Positions 38,038 to 47,761 are shown, counted from the stretch's first letter. The stretch is 64,000 nt of DNA from Streptomyces sp. ITFR-21 (GCF_031844685.1 NZ_CP134605.1:1831501-1895500); one strand, 5' to 3'. Made by a program: numbers and translations. The notes: a model not told the origin generated them from the letters alone.

Positions 38038-39264
38038 ATGGCTGGCACCCCTGGAACACCGCGCGTACTGCGCGCCATGAACGACCGCGCCGCGCTCGAC
38101 CTCCTACTGGAGCACGGCACGCTCTCCCGGACCCGGATCGGCAAACTCACCGGCCTGTCCAAGCCGACCGCCTCCCAGCTGCTGGCCCGGCTGGAGTCGG
38201 CCGGCCTGGTGGTGGCCACCGGCACCACCGCGGGCCGCCCGGGGCCCAACGCCCAGCTGTACTCGGTCAACCCGGCCGCCGCGTACGTCGCCGCCCTGGA
38301 CGTCGACCCGGAGCGGATCAGGGCCGCGGTCGCCGACATCACCGGCCGAACCGTCGGCTCGTTCCGGCTGCCCACCCCGCGCCGCCGGGCCGGCGGACCC
38401 GTCGAGCAGGTGGTGCAGGCGCTGGACGGCGCGGTGAAGGCGGCCGGGCTCAGCCGCTCCGACCTGCACCGGGTGGTGATAGGCACCCCCGGCGCCTTCG
38501 ACCCCAGCACCGGGCGGCTGCGCTACGCCAGCCACCTGCCCGGCTGGCACTCCCCCGCGCTGCTCGACGAACTGGCCGCCACGCTGCCGATGCCGCTGGA
38601 GTACGACAACGACGTGAACCTCGCCGCGGTCGCCGAACAGCGGATCGGCGCGGCCCGCGGACACGGCGACTTCGTACTGCTGTGGAACGAGGAGGGCATC
38701 GGCGCCGCCATCGTGATCGGCGGCCGGCTGCACCGCGGCTGGACCGGCGGCGCCGGCGAGGTCGGCTTCCTGCCGGTGCCCGGCACCCCCCTGGTCCGCA
38801 ACGTCACCAAGGCCAACAACGGCGGCTTCCAGGAGCTGGCCGGCTGCAACGCGGTGCTGCGGATCGCCCGTGAACTGGGCCTGGAACTGCCGGGCGGCAC
38901 CCAGCCGGACGCCGCCGCCGAACTGCTGGCCGCCGCCGTGGCCCGGTACGAGGCGGCCGGCGAGGACGGGCTGCCCGACGGGGACCAGTACGGCGAGCTG
39001 CTGGCCCGCTGCGCCACCGGCACCGCGGTCGGCCTCGCCTCGCTGGTGGCGGTGCTCGACCCGGAGCTGATCGTCCTGTCCGGCGACGTGCTCGTGGCCG
39101 GCGGCGAGCCCCTGCGCGCGCTCATCCAGTCCGAGCTGGCCGAACTGGCCGTACCCCGGCCCCGGTTGGTGCTCGGCACGGTGCAGACGCACCCCGTGCT
39201 GAGCGGGGCGCTGGAAAGCGCGCTCGCCACCACCCGCGACGAGGTGTTCGACACCGCGCGCTGA
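38038..39264 (+). CDS. csnR: ROK-family transcriptional regulator, CsnR-like
   Basis: A 408-residue repressor with an N-terminal winged helix-turn-helix (about residues 12-75, LSRTRIGKLTGLSKPTASQLLARLESAGLV) and a ROK sugar-binding domain (about 85-400). The kinase-fold motifs are partly degenerate (EYDNDVNLAAVAEQ, GAAIVIGGRLHRGWTGGAGEVGF) and the zinc-site cysteines of ROK kinases are not conserved. ATG 38038 is preferred over ATG 38029, since GAGGGAGG ends directly before the latter but 9 bases before the former. The gene heads a run matching the csnR-K order of Streptomyces, where CsnR represses chitosan use until glucosamine oligomers appear. Confidence 0.85.
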   Translation: MAGTPGTPRVLRAMNDRAALDLLLEHGTLSRTRIGKLTGLSKPTASQLLARLESAGLVVATGTTAGRPGPNAQLYSVNPAAAYVAALDVDPERIRAAVADITGRTVGSFRLPTPRRRAGGPVEQVVQALDGAVKAAGLSRSDLHRVVIGTPGAFDPSTGRLRYASHLPGWHSPALLDELAATLPMPLEYDNDVNLAAVAEQRIGAARGHGDFVLLWNEEGIGAAIVIGGRLHRGWTGGAGEVGFLPVPGTPLVRNVTKANNGGFQELAGCNAVLRIARELGLELPGGTQPDAAAELLAAAVARYEAAGEDGLPDGDQYGELLARCATGTAVGLASLVAVLDPELIVLSGDVLVAGGEPLRALIQSELAELAVPRPRLVLGTVQTHPVLSGALESALATTRDEVFDTAR

Positions 39265-39419
39265 CCCCACCGCCCACCCGCCCCCGGCCGCCGGCCTCAC
39301 CTCAGCCCGCCACCCGCCACCCGCCACCCGAGCCCGCCGACACCGCGGAACGGCACCCTCCCCCGCCGTTCCGACGGCACCGCACACCCGCGTAGGCCCT
39401 TTCCCGGAGGTAAAGAGCA

Positions 39420-40751
39420 GTGACCCGTCTGACGAAGGCAGCCGCAGCCATCGCGGCGACCGCCGCGATATCCCTGCTCGCGAGCGCGTGTACCGGCCAG
39501 AGTTCGAACACCGCGAGCGACGACACCGCCAAGGACGTCACCGTCAACTTCTGGCACGGCTGGTCCGCGCCCAACGAGTTGCAGGCGATCAACGACAACG
39601 TCGCCCTGTTCGAGAAGGCGCACCCCGCCATCCACGTCAAGGTGCAGGGCAACATCACCGACGACAAGATCAACCAGGCGCTGCGGTCCGGCGGCGACAA
39701 GGCCCCCGACGTGGTGTCCTCCTTCACCACCGACAACGTCGGCCAGTTCTGCTCCTCGGGCGCCATGGCCGACCTCGCCCCCTTCCTGCGGAAGTCCGGC
39801 ATCGACCCGGCGGCCACCTTCCCCAAGCCGATGCTGGAGTACACCCAGTTCGAGGGCAGGCGCTGCACCCTGCCGCTGCTCGGCGACGCGTACGGCCTGT
39901 ACTACAACAAGAAGGAGTTCGCGGCGGCCGGCATCACCGCCCCGCCGAAGACCCTCACGGAGTTCAAGCAGGACGCGGTCAAGCTCACCAAGTCCAGCGG
40001 CGACTCGTACAGCCAGCTCGGCTACATGCCGGACTTCCACGGCTACGAGTCGACCACCACCCACCTGGCGGCCCAGTGGGGCGTGAAGTACTTCGACGCC
40101 GCCGGCGCGTCGCAGGTCGCGGAGGACCCCGGCTTCACCTCGATGTTCGACTGGCAGCAGGACATGGTGAAGTCGCTGGGCGGCTTCACCAAACTGGAGA
40201 AGTACCGCACCACCTTCGGTGACGAGTTCGGCGCCAAGAACCCGCTGCAGACCGGCCAGGTCGCGATGGGCATCGACGGCGAGTGGCGGCTGGGCATGGC
40301 CCGGGACGCCGGGATGAACGACCTCGGGGTGGCGCCGTTCCCGGTCCCCGACGACCAGGCGGGCACCTACGGCAAGGGCTACCTGTCCGGCACGATCATC
40401 GGGATCGCGAACAACAGCGCCAAGAAGAACGCCGCCTGGGAGCTGGTGAAGTTCATGACCACCGACACCGACGCGGTGGTGTCCTTCGCCAACGCGATCC
40501 ACAACGTGCCCTCCACACTCGCCGCGCTCACGTCGCCCGAGCTCGACGCCGACCCCGGCTTCAGGACCTTCATCGACATCGCCCAGAACCCGGACAGCAC
40601 CACCACCCCGCCGAGCATCAACGGCGGCGCCTACCAGCTGACCCTGCAGGACTTCGGCTACGCCTACGAGTCCGGCAAGTCCAAGGACCTCCAGGCCGGT
40701 CTGCGAGGTGTCGACAAGCAGGTCGACAAGGACATCGCGCAGGCCCGGTGA
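39420..40751 (+). CDS. csnE: Sugar ABC transporter substrate-binding lipoprotein, CsnE-like
   Basis: Extracellular binding lipoprotein of 443 residues. The signal ends in a lipobox SLLASAC, the cysteine being the lipidated residue. The rest is a family 1 extracellular solute-binding fold (VNFWHGWSAPNELQAINDNVALFEKAHP near the start). By operon match it would bind chitosan oligosaccharides. Start GTG 39420 with GGAGG about 9 bases upstream. It follows csnR by 155 bases and overlaps csnF by one base (TGATG). Confidence 0.88.
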   Translation: MTRLTKAAAAIAATAAISLLASACTGQSSNTASDDTAKDVTVNFWHGWSAPNELQAINDNVALFEKAHPAIHVKVQGNITDDKINQALRSGGDKAPDVVSSFTTDNVGQFCSSGAMADLAPFLRKSGIDPAATFPKPMLEYTQFEGRRCTLPLLGDAYGLYYNKKEFAAAGITAPPKTLTEFKQDAVKLTKSSGDSYSQLGYMPDFHGYESTTTHLAAQWGVKYFDAAGASQVAEDPGFTSMFDWQQDMVKSLGGFTKLEKYRTTFGDEFGAKNPLQTGQVAMGIDGEWRLGMARDAGMNDLGVAPFPVPDDQAGTYGKGYLSGTIIGIANNSAKKNAAWELVKFMTTDTDAVVSFANAIHNVPSTLAALTSPELDADPGFRTFIDIAQNPDSTTTPPSINGGAYQLTLQDFGYAYESGKSKDLQAGLRGVDKQVDKDIAQAR

Positions 40752-41701
40752 TGAGCGCCGCCGTCCACCCCCTGCTGAGGCGAAGGCGCCGCAGGGCCGC
40801 GCTGCGCACCCTCGCCTTCCTGTCCCCGTGGATCATCGGGTTCGGCGTCTTCTTCGTCTACCCGCTGCTGTCCACCGTCTACTTCTCCTTCATGCACTAC
40901 AACGGCATCAACCCGCCCACCTGGGCCGGCGCGAAGAACTGGAAGTACGTCTTCACCGACTACCCGTTCTTCTGGCCGGCGCTGCGCAACACGCTGTGGC
41001 TGGTCATTGTGATGGTGACGCTGCGGGTGGTCTTCGGGCTGGGCATCGGGCTGCTGATCACCAGGATCAAGACCGCCGCGGGCCTGTTCCGTACCGCGTT
41101 CTACCTGCCGTACCTGGCCCCGCCGGTCGCCGCCACGATGGCGTTCGTCTTCCTGCTCAACCCCGGCACCGGGCCGGTCAACCACATCCTGGGCACCGTC
41201 GGACTGCCGACGCCCGGCTGGTTCACCGACCCGCACTGGTCCAAGCCGGCGCTGACCGTGCTGGCGGTGTGGGGCATCGGCGACCTGATGGTGATCTTCA
41301 TGGCCGCGCTGCTCGACGTGCCCAAGGAGCAGTACGAGGCCGCCGAGCTGGACGGCGCGGGCGCCTGGCACCGGTTCCGCTACGTGACACTGCCGAACAT
41401 CTCGCCGATCGTGATGTTCGCCGTGGTCACCGGGGTCATCCAGACCATGCAGTACTACACGCAGCCGCTGGTCGCCGGAAAGGTCGCCTCGGGCGTCATC
41501 GGCAACTCCGGCCAGCAGGTCGAGCCCGGCTACCCCGACAGGTCGACCCTGACCCTGCCGCAGCTGGTCTACGAACGCGGCTTCCAGCGCTTCGACTACG
41601 GCTCCGCGTGCGTGATCGCCCTGGTGCTGTTCGTACTGGCGATGGCGTTCACCGCGCTGCTGCTGCGCCGCCGCAGCGGCTTCCTGTCGGCGGAGGACTG
41701 A
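40751..41701 (+). CDS. csnF: Sugar ABC transporter permease, CsnF-like
   Basis: Membrane permease of 316 residues with six helices and the EAA loop for contact with the ATPase (EQYEAAELDGAGAWHRFRYVTLPNI, about residues 193-217). It is the MalF-type partner of csnG. The start codon overlaps the csnE stop (TGATG), showing translational coupling. The operon has no ATPase gene. In Streptomyces such importers share the multi-sugar ATPase MsiK, encoded elsewhere, so this one probably does too. Confidence 0.88.
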   Translation: MSAAVHPLLRRRRRRAALRTLAFLSPWIIGFGVFFVYPLLSTVYFSFMHYNGINPPTWAGAKNWKYVFTDYPFFWPALRNTLWLVIVMVTLRVVFGLGIGLLITRIKTAAGLFRTAFYLPYLAPPVAATMAFVFLLNPGTGPVNHILGTVGLPTPGWFTDPHWSKPALTVLAVWGIGDLMVIFMAALLDVPKEQYEAAELDGAGAWHRFRYVTLPNISPIVMFAVVTGVIQTMQYYTQPLVAGKVASGVIGNSGQQVEPGYPDRSTLTLPQLVYERGFQRFDYGSACVIALVLFVLAMAFTALLLRRRSGFLSAED

Positions 41702-41702
41702 C

Positions 41703-42605
41703 ATGGCCCAGACGACCCTGACCGTACCGGTCCGCGAGAGCGGCACCGGCTCCGACACCCGCGCCCGGCGCACCGCCCGGCGCCGGCAGACGCTCCACTG
41801 GATCGCCGTGCACGCCCTCGGCATCGCGGCGGCGGCCTTCTTCATCCTGCCGTTCGTCTTCGTCCTGCTCACCGCGGTGATGAGTGACAACCAGGCGCTG
41901 ACCCGGGACCTGTGGCCGCACACCTGGCAGTGGTCCAACTTCCGCACCGTGTGGGACACCCCCGGCTTCCTCACCTGGTGGCGCAACACCCTGCTCTACG
42001 CGGTGGCCGGCACGGTGCTGACCGTGGTGTCGTCGCTGCCGGTGGCGTACGCGCTCGCCAAGTTCCGCTTCCGCGGCCGGAACCTGGTCATGGTGCTGGT
42101 GATCTCGACGATGATGCTGCCGCCCCAGGTGGTCATCATCCCGATGTACCTGTTCTGGACCAAGCAGATGGGGATGGACGGCACCCTGTGGCCGCTGATC
42201 ATCCCGATGGCCTTCGGCGACGCCTTCACCATCTTCCTGCTGCGGCAGTTCCTGCTGACCATCCCCAAGGAGTACACCGAGGCCGCCAAGGTCGACGGCT
42301 GCGGTGAACTGCGCACCCTGCTCACCGTGATCGTGCCGATGATCAGGCCGGCCATCGCCGCGGTCGCGCTGTTCCAGTTCTTCTCCTGCTGGAACGACTA
42401 CTTCGGGCCGCAGATCTACGCCAGTTCCAACCCCGCGGCCTGGACCCTCAGCTACGGACTGGAGTCCTTCAAGGGCGCTCACCACACCAACTGGAATCTG
42501 ACCATGGCGGCCACCGTTCTGGTGATGGCCCCCGTGATCGTGGTCTTCTTCTTCGCGCAAAAGGCCTTCATCGAAGGCGTGACCCTGACGGGAGTCAAGG
42601 GATGA
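41703..42605 (+). CDS. csnG: Sugar ABC transporter permease, CsnG-like
   Basis: MalG-type permease of 300 residues with a basic N-terminal tail (TRARRTARRRQTL), six membrane helices and the EAA loop EYTEAAKVDGCGELRTLLTVIVPMI. It begins 1 base after the csnF stop codon and its own stop overlaps the csnH start by 4 bases (ATGA), so the block csnE to csnH is tightly coupled. Confidence 0.88.
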   Translation: MAQTTLTVPVRESGTGSDTRARRTARRRQTLHWIAVHALGIAAAAFFILPFVFVLLTAVMSDNQALTRDLWPHTWQWSNFRTVWDTPGFLTWWRNTLLYAVAGTVLTVVSSLPVAYALAKFRFRGRNLVMVLVISTMMLPPQVVIIPMYLFWTKQMGMDGTLWPLIIPMAFGDAFTIFLLRQFLLTIPKEYTEAAKVDGCGELRTLLTVIVPMIRPAIAAVALFQFFSCWNDYFGPQIYASSNPAAWTLSYGLESFKGAHHTNWNLTMAATVLVMAPVIVVFFFAQKAFIEGVTLTGVKG

Positions 42606-43864
42606 AACTGGCAGTCGTGGGCGGCGGGTCCACGTACACACCCGAACTCGTCGACGGGTTCGCGCGGTTGCGCGACACCCTGCCGGTCGAGGAGCTGGTG
42701 CTGGTCGACCCGGCCGCGGACCGCCTGGAACTGGTCGGGGGCCTGGCCCGGCGGATCTTCGCCAAGCAGGGCCACCCCGGCACCATCACCACCACCGCCG
42801 ACCTGGAGGCCGGCGTCGCCGGCGCCGACGCGGTGCTGCTCCAGCTGCGGATCGGCGGTCAGGCGGCCCGCAACCAGGACGAGACCTGGCCGCTGGAGTG
42901 CGGCTGCGTCGGCCAGGAGACCACCGGCGCGGGCGGTCTGGCCAAGGCGCTGCGGACCGTGCCGGTGGTGCTGGACATCGCCGAACGGGTGCGCAGGGCC
43001 GCGCCCGACGCCTGGATCATCGACTTCACCAACCCGGTCGGCATCGTCACCCGGGCACTGCTCCAGGCCGGGCACAAGGCCGTCGGGCTGTGCAACGTCG
43101 CCATCGGCTTCCAGCGGAAGTTCGCCGCGATGCTCGACGTGACGCCCGAGCAGATCCACCTGGACCACGTGGGCCTGAACCACCTCACCTGGGAGCGGGG
43201 GGTGCGGCTCGGCGGCCCGGACGGCGAGAACGTGCTGCCGAGGCTGCTCGCCGAGCACACCGAGGACATCGCCGCCGACCTGCACCTGCCGCGCGAGGTG
43301 CTGGACCGGCTCGGCGTGGTGCCGTCGTACTACCTGCGGTACTTCTACGCGCACGACGAGGTGGTGCGCGAGCTGCGCACCGGCCCGTCGCGGGCCTCCG
43401 AGGTCGCCGCGATGGAGAAGCAGCTGCTGGAGATGTACGGCGACCCGGCGCTGGAGGAGAAGCCGGCGCTGCTGGCCAAGCGCGGCGGCGCCTACTACTC
43501 CGAGGCCGCCGTCGCGCTCGCCTCCTCGCTGCTGCGGGGCACCGGGGACGTGCAGGTGGTCAACACCTACAACAACGGCACCCTGCCGTTCCTCGCCGAC
43601 GACGCGGTGATCGAGGTACCCGCCGTGGTCGGTGCCGACGGCGCCAGGCCGCTGCCGGTGCCGCCGCTGGAGCCGCTGTACGCGGGGCTGGTCGCCAACG
43701 TCACCGCGTACGAGGACCTGGCCCTGGAGGCGGCGCTGCGCGGCGGCCGGGACCGGGTGTTCACCGCGCTGCTGTCGCACCCGCTGATCGGCCAGTACGC
43801 GTACGCCGAGGCACTGACCGACCGGCTGATCGCGCACAACCGGGAGCATCTGGCGTGGGCCTGA
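42602..43864 (+). CDS. csnH: GH4-family NAD-dependent glycosidase, CsnH-like
   Basis: Cytoplasmic glycosidase of 420 residues. It begins with the NAD-binding KLAVVGGGSTYTPELV and carries the GH4 features LQLRIGGQAARNQDE, TNPVGIVTRALL, the metal-ligand cysteine in GLCNVAIGF and the metal-ligand histidine in VGLNHLTW. GH4 enzymes use NAD and Mn by a redox elimination route, and often act on 6-phospho-sugars. In this operon it would split imported glucosamine oligomers or their phosphorylated forms. Closest by eye to 6-phospho-beta-glucosidases. It overlaps csnK by 10 bases. Confidence 0.88.
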   Translation: MKLAVVGGGSTYTPELVDGFARLRDTLPVEELVLVDPAADRLELVGGLARRIFAKQGHPGTITTTADLEAGVAGADAVLLQLRIGGQAARNQDETWPLECGCVGQETTGAGGLAKALRTVPVVLDIAERVRRAAPDAWIIDFTNPVGIVTRALLQAGHKAVGLCNVAIGFQRKFAAMLDVTPEQIHLDHVGLNHLTWERGVRLGGPDGENVLPRLLAEHTEDIAADLHLPREVLDRLGVVPSYYLRYFYAHDEVVRELRTGPSRASEVAAMEKQLLEMYGDPALEEKPALLAKRGGAYYSEAAVALASSLLRGTGDVQVVNTYNNGTLPFLADDAVIEVPAVVGADGARPLPVPPLEPLYAGLVANVTAYEDLALEAALRGGRDRVFTALLSHPLIGQYAYAEALTDRLIAHNREHLAWA

Positions 43865-44898
43865 ACCACCCCCAGAGCCCTTGGCCTGGGAGATACCCCC
43901 GACCGCTCGTCCCCGGTGGCGTCCTCGCCGTCGACGCGGGCAACAGCAAGACCGACGTGGCGCTGGTCGCCGCCGACGGGAGGGTGCTCGGCGCCGCCCG
44001 CGGCGGCGGCTTCCAGCCGCCGGTCGTCGGCGTCGAGGCGGCCGTGTCGTCCCTCGCCCTCATCGTGGCGCGGGCGGCGGCCGACGCGGGTTTTCCGACG
44101 GGCGGAGGGACGCCGCCCGTACCGCTGGCCGAACACACCTCGGCCTGTCTGGCCAACGCCGACCTGCCCGTTGAGGAACGGCGGTTGGCGACCGCGGTGC
44201 ACGCCCGCGGCTGGGCGCGCAGTACCGAGGTCCGCAACGACACCTTCGCCATACTGCGGGCCGGCGTGGACGAGCCGCGCGGGGTCGCGGTGGTCTGCGG
44301 CGCCGGCATCAACTGCGTGGGCATGCTGCCCGACGGGCGGACCGCCAGGTTCCCGGCGATCGGCCGGATATCCGGGGACTGGGGCGGCGGATCGGGCCTG
44401 GCGGAGGAGGCGCTCTTCCACGCCGCCCGCGCCGAGGACGGGCGCGGCGGACCCACCGCGCTCGCCACCACGCTGCCCGCGCACTTCGGCCTCACCTCGA
44501 TGTACGCGCTCATCGAGGCGCTGCACCTGGAAACGATTCCGGCGGCCCGGCGCTACGAGCTCACCCCGGTGCTCTTCGCCACCTCCGACGCGGGCGACCC
44601 GGTGGCCCGGTCCATCCTCGACCGCCAGGCCGAGGAGATCGTGGCGCTGGCCACGGTCGCGCTCGGCCGGCTCGGCCTGCTGGACGAGGAGGCCGACGTG
44701 GTGCTCGGCGGGGGCGTCATGGCGGCGCGCAACCGGTATCTGATGGACGCCATCACCGACCGGCTCACCGCCCGCGCCCCCAAGGCGCGGCCGCACGTCG
44801 TGACGGCCCCGCCGGTCCTCGGCGCCGCGCTGCTGGGCCTGGACCACGTGGCGGCCCCGCCGCAGGCCCGGTCGGCGCTGCGCGCGCACTACGCCTGA
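43855..44898 (+). CDS. csnK: N-acetylglucosamine/glucosamine kinase-like protein, CsnK-like
   Basis: A 347-residue ASKHA-fold kinase of the BadF/BadG family. Phosphate-1 loop GVLAVDAGNSKTDVALVAADG (about residues 21-41), phosphate-2 region GVAVVCGAGINCVGM, and an adenosine-loop ADVVLGGGVMAARN. It would phosphorylate the monosaccharide released by csnH, delivering glucosamine-6-phosphate to central metabolism. The GTG at 43855 lies inside the end of csnH with GGGAG about 9 bases upstream. Last gene of the operon; a hairpin follows. Confidence 0.82.
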   Translation: MGLNHPQSPWPGRYPRPLVPGGVLAVDAGNSKTDVALVAADGRVLGAARGGGFQPPVVGVEAAVSSLALIVARAAADAGFPTGGGTPPVPLAEHTSACLANADLPVEERRLATAVHARGWARSTEVRNDTFAILRAGVDEPRGVAVVCGAGINCVGMLPDGRTARFPAIGRISGDWGGGSGLAEEALFHAARAEDGRGGPTALATTLPAHFGLTSMYALIEALHLETIPAARRYELTPVLFATSDAGDPVARSILDRQAEEIVALATVALGRLGLLDEEADVVLGGGVMAARNRYLMDAITDRLTARAPKARPHVVTAPPVLGAALLGLDHVAAPPQARSALRAHYA

Positions 44899-44973
44899 CC
44901 GGGCGGCAGCGCCCCGCGACCGCGCCCGGCTTCCGCGTGCGGCCGCGGGGCGCCGTGCCGCCCGCCACCGCTC

Positions 44974-45021
44974 GGCGGCTTCCACCCGGCGGACAGCCCC
45001 GCGGCGGCTTCCACCCGGCGG
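44974..45021 (+). repeat. 19-bp direct repeat after csnK
   Basis: GGCGGCTTCCACCCGGCGG occurs at 44974-44992 and again at 45003-45021, with related fragments nearby. It lies in the 365-base gene-free stretch 44899-45263, which also contains a terminator hairpin and a palindrome before the next operon. Confidence 0.75.
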
Positions 45022-45050
45022 GTTCCCCGGCCGATCCCACCCGGCGCACG

Positions 45051-45075
45051 ACCCCCGGCGGCCTCCGCCGGGGGT
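45051..45075 (+). terminator. Hairpin terminator after the csn operon
   Basis: Perfect 11-bp stem ACCCCCGGCGG with its complement and a 3-base loop, 150 bases past csnK and before the kinase cluster. No T-run. Confidence 0.6.
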
Positions 45076-45169
45076 GCCACCGCACCGCGACGCGCCGTGC
45101 CGCTTACCACACCCGGCCGGGCGGGCTGGAACCGAACCTCTGACCGGACGCGTGTGACCTGGTGGGGCC

Positions 45170-45181
45170 GGGGGAGATCTC
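45170..45181. promoter_or_regulatory. 12-bp palindrome upstream of the GlnX/GlnH-PknG cluster
   Basis: GGGAGATCTCCC lies about 83 bases before the first gene of the cluster, in the likely promoter region. No known regulator is assigned to this sequence; it may be a chance palindrome. Confidence 0.3.
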
Positions 45182-45263
45182 CCGGGGCGCTGGAACCGCG
45201 CGGGACACGACGGCCATACTGCTGGGTGACCCCGCGCAGAGCGGGTCCGCCGGGGGAGGACAT

Positions 45264-46664
45264 GTGACGTACACGCCGACACAGGGCGTTCGGCCGACGG
45301 TGCCCGCGCGGCGGGGGCCCGCGCCGCGGCGCCGGGCCTGGGCGGAGGGCGCCGACCGGCTGCGGACCGCTCTGACCACCGAGCCGGGCCGGCTCCGGCT
45401 GATCGGCGCCGTGCTAACCGTCCTCGTCGTCGCGTTCGGCGCCGTCACCGCCTGGCAGATCACCGAACGGGCCGCCGCCGCCGACCGCGTGGTGCACCGC
45501 AGCTCCCAGGTGAGCCGGAACGCCGCCGACATATACCGCTACCTCGCCGACGCGGACGCGACCGTCTCGGAGGGCTTCCTCGGCACCGGGCAGGAGCCCG
45601 CCGAGGACACCGCGCGCTACCAGAAGGACATCACCAGCGCCGCCCGGCTGATCACGACGGCCGCGGCCAGCAGCGCCGGGTCCTCCGAGGCGGCCGAGCA
45701 GATCGTCTTCCTCAGCACCCGTCTGCCGGCGTACGCGCAGCTGGTGGCCACCGCGCAGGCCGACGACCGGCAGGGTTTCCCGCTCGGCGCCGCGTATCTG
45801 CGCTACGCCGACAGCCAGATGCAGACGCGGGGCGGACTGCTGGACTCCGCCGCCGCGCTGTACCGGATCGAGAACGACCGGCTGAGCCGCGACTACGCCG
45901 ACGCCAAGGCGCTGCCCTGGGCCGCCTGGGTGCTGGGCGCGCTCGTCCTGACCGGCCTGGTGTGGGCGCAGCGCCGCAACTACCGGCGTACCAACCGGGT
46001 GTTCAACCAGGGCATGCTGGCCGCCAGCCTGGCCTGCGCGATGGCGCTGGTGTGGCTGGTGGCCGGGCACACCCTGGCCAGGACCCGGCTGTCGGACTCC
46101 TACGTGCACGGCGCGCGATCGGTCCAGGCGCTCAACAACGCCCGGATCACCGTGCTCCAGGCCCGGTCGGACGAGAACCTGACCCTGGTGGCGCGGGGTT
46201 CGGGGCAGAAGTACGAGGACGGGTTCGGCGCCGAGATGAAGAAGCTGACCGCGGACGATCCCAGGGACCCGGGCGCCCAGCTCGCGTACGCCTTGGCGCT
46301 GGCCGACAGCGCCGCGGGCCGCGACCCGGTCCGGGCCGCCATAAAGAAGGTGCGCGGCTGGGGCGCCCAGCACGACAGCTCCCGCGCGAGTGACAAGGCG
46401 GGCGAGTACGACCGCGCCGTGGCCCAGGTGATCGGCACCGACTGCGACGGCAGGAAGGTCGCCGACCCGGCCGAGGAGTGCTTCCGGATGGTGGGCAGCG
46501 ACCTGGACGCGGCACTCGCCCAGGAGCAGTCGGAGTTCGCGCGGGCGGCGGACAGCGGACACGGCGCCCTGTCCCTGCTGCCGGTGGGGGTGGCCCTGCT
46601 CGCCCTCCTGGCGGCGGCGGGCACCGCGATCGGCATCGGGCGCCGCCTGTCGGAATACCGGTGA
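45264..46664 (+). CDS. Four-helix membrane sensor-like protein (GlnX-type)
   Basis: A 466-residue membrane protein with four helices (about 48-70, 213-232, 247-268 and 437-457) and two helical domains outside the membrane. The first (about 75-210) looks like a four-helix-bundle sensor (QVSRNAADIYRYLADADATVSEGFLGTG); the second (about 270-435) has a cysteine pair (DCDGRKVADPAEEC). This shape and the order before a binding protein and a PknG kinase match mycobacterial GlnX, which relays amino-acid binding by GlnH to PknG. The GTG at 45264 has GGAGG close upstream. First gene of the cluster. Confidence 0.75.
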   Translation: MTYTPTQGVRPTVPARRGPAPRRRAWAEGADRLRTALTTEPGRLRLIGAVLTVLVVAFGAVTAWQITERAAAADRVVHRSSQVSRNAADIYRYLADADATVSEGFLGTGQEPAEDTARYQKDITSAARLITTAAASSAGSSEAAEQIVFLSTRLPAYAQLVATAQADDRQGFPLGAAYLRYADSQMQTRGGLLDSAAALYRIENDRLSRDYADAKALPWAAWVLGALVLTGLVWAQRRNYRRTNRVFNQGMLAASLACAMALVWLVAGHTLARTRLSDSYVHGARSVQALNNARITVLQARSDENLTLVARGSGQKYEDGFGAEMKKLTADDPRDPGAQLAYALALADSAAGRDPVRAAIKKVRGWGAQHDSSRASDKAGEYDRAVAQVIGTDCDGRKVADPAEECFRMVGSDLDAALAQEQSEFARAADSGHGALSLLPVGVALLALLAAAGTAIGIGRRLSEYR

Positions 46665-46678
46665 TACCGGTGAGGGGC

Positions 46679-47761
46679 ATGACGGACGGCGGACCCGATC
46701 CTCGACGGACAGGACGTACCGTGAACGGGAGTTGGCGTGGCTGGGGCGGCGTGGCCGCGATGGCGGCGGCCTGCGGGCTGGCCCTGACCTGCGCGGTGGC
46801 ACCGCTGCACGGCGACAGCGGCACCGGGCAGGCGAAGGCGGCACACGCCCGGGGGGCCGTCGTGCAGGCGCGGTACGCGTCCGCGCAGGACGCCGCCGGC
46901 ACGTGCACGCCGGCGAACATGGCCGAGAGCCTCGACCCGGCCCTCGGCGACACCGACGGCGCCGCGGTGCGGGCCATCGTCAAACGGGGCCGGCTGGTGG
47001 TGGGCATCGACCAGGACAGCTACCTGTGGGGCTTCCGGGACCCGAAGCAGAAGGGCAGGCTGGCCGGCTTCGACATCGACATCACCCGGGCGATCGCCAA
47101 GGGCATCCTCGGCGACCCCGACAAGGTGCAGTATCTGGCGGTGCCCACCGCGGAGCGCTTCCCCGCCATCGAACACGGCGACGTGGACATGGTGGTGCGC
47201 ACCGTCAGCATCACCTGCGCCCGTCTCCACGCCACCGACTACCCCGTGGTCTTCTCCACCGCCTACTTCAACGCCGGGCAGCAGCTCCTCGTCCCCGACG
47301 GCTCGGCCGTCACCGGGTACGACGAGAGCCTGCGCGGCAAGCGGGTGTGCGTGGCCGACGGCGCCTTCGGCGAGACCACGCTCACCGGCAAAAGCCCCGG
47401 TAAGGAGTCGGACGCCGAGCGGTTCGGCGCGAAGGTGGTGACGGTCGACAACCAGCTGGACTGCCTGGTCCTGCTGCAACTGGACAAGGCCGACGCGGTG
47501 TTCACCGACAACGCGCTCGCCGCGGGTCTGGCCGCCCAGGACCCCGGCGTGAAACTGGTGGGTGAACCGATCGACCCGGAGCCGTACGGTGTGGCCATGG
47601 CACCCGGAAGCCCCGATCTGGTACGCAGGGTCAACCGGATACTCGCCGCCTACGAAGCCGGGCCGAACAGCGGCTGGAAGCAGTCGTACGACCACTGGCT
47701 GTCCGCCGACCTGGGACCCACCAGTGGGCCGCCGACGCCTCAGTACCGGCGGGAGCGGTAA
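46679..47761 (+). CDS. Periplasmic amino-acid-binding protein (GlnH-type)
   Basis: A 360-residue family 3 solute-binding protein. It has an N-terminal hydrophobic segment (WGGVAAMAAACGLALTCAVAPL), then the binding fold from about residue 95 (GRLVVGIDQDSYLWGFRDPKQKGRLAGFDIDITRAIAKGI, VQYLAVPTAERFPAIEHGDVDMVVRTVSITCAR). These are features of glutamate/aspartate binders. No permease or ATPase is adjacent, so it is likely a sensor, not a transporter part, as with GlnH of mycobacteria. Start is uncertain: ATG 46679 has only a close GAGGGG; GTG 46721 (VNGSWRGWG) with AGGAC 9 bases upstream is a real alternative. Confidence 0.78.
   Translation: MTDGGPDPRRTGRTVNGSWRGWGGVAAMAAACGLALTCAVAPLHGDSGTGQAKAAHARGAVVQARYASAQDAAGTCTPANMAESLDPALGDTDGAAVRAIVKRGRLVVGIDQDSYLWGFRDPKQKGRLAGFDIDITRAIAKGILGDPDKVQYLAVPTAERFPAIEHGDVDMVVRTVSITCARLHATDYPVVFSTAYFNAGQQLLVPDGSAVTGYDESLRGKRVCVADGAFGETTLTGKSPGKESDAERFGAKVVTVDNQLDCLVLLQLDKADAVFTDNALAAGLAAQDPGVKLVGEPIDPEPYGVAMAPGSPDLVRRVNRILAAYEAGPNSGWKQSYDHWLSADLGPTSGPPTPQYRRER

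Noticed and set aside
44899..45263. Small gene between csnK and the GlnX-type gene
   Set aside because: Open frames here are low-complexity Arg/Pro/Gly reads without ribosome sites, and the region is dominated by repeats and hairpins.
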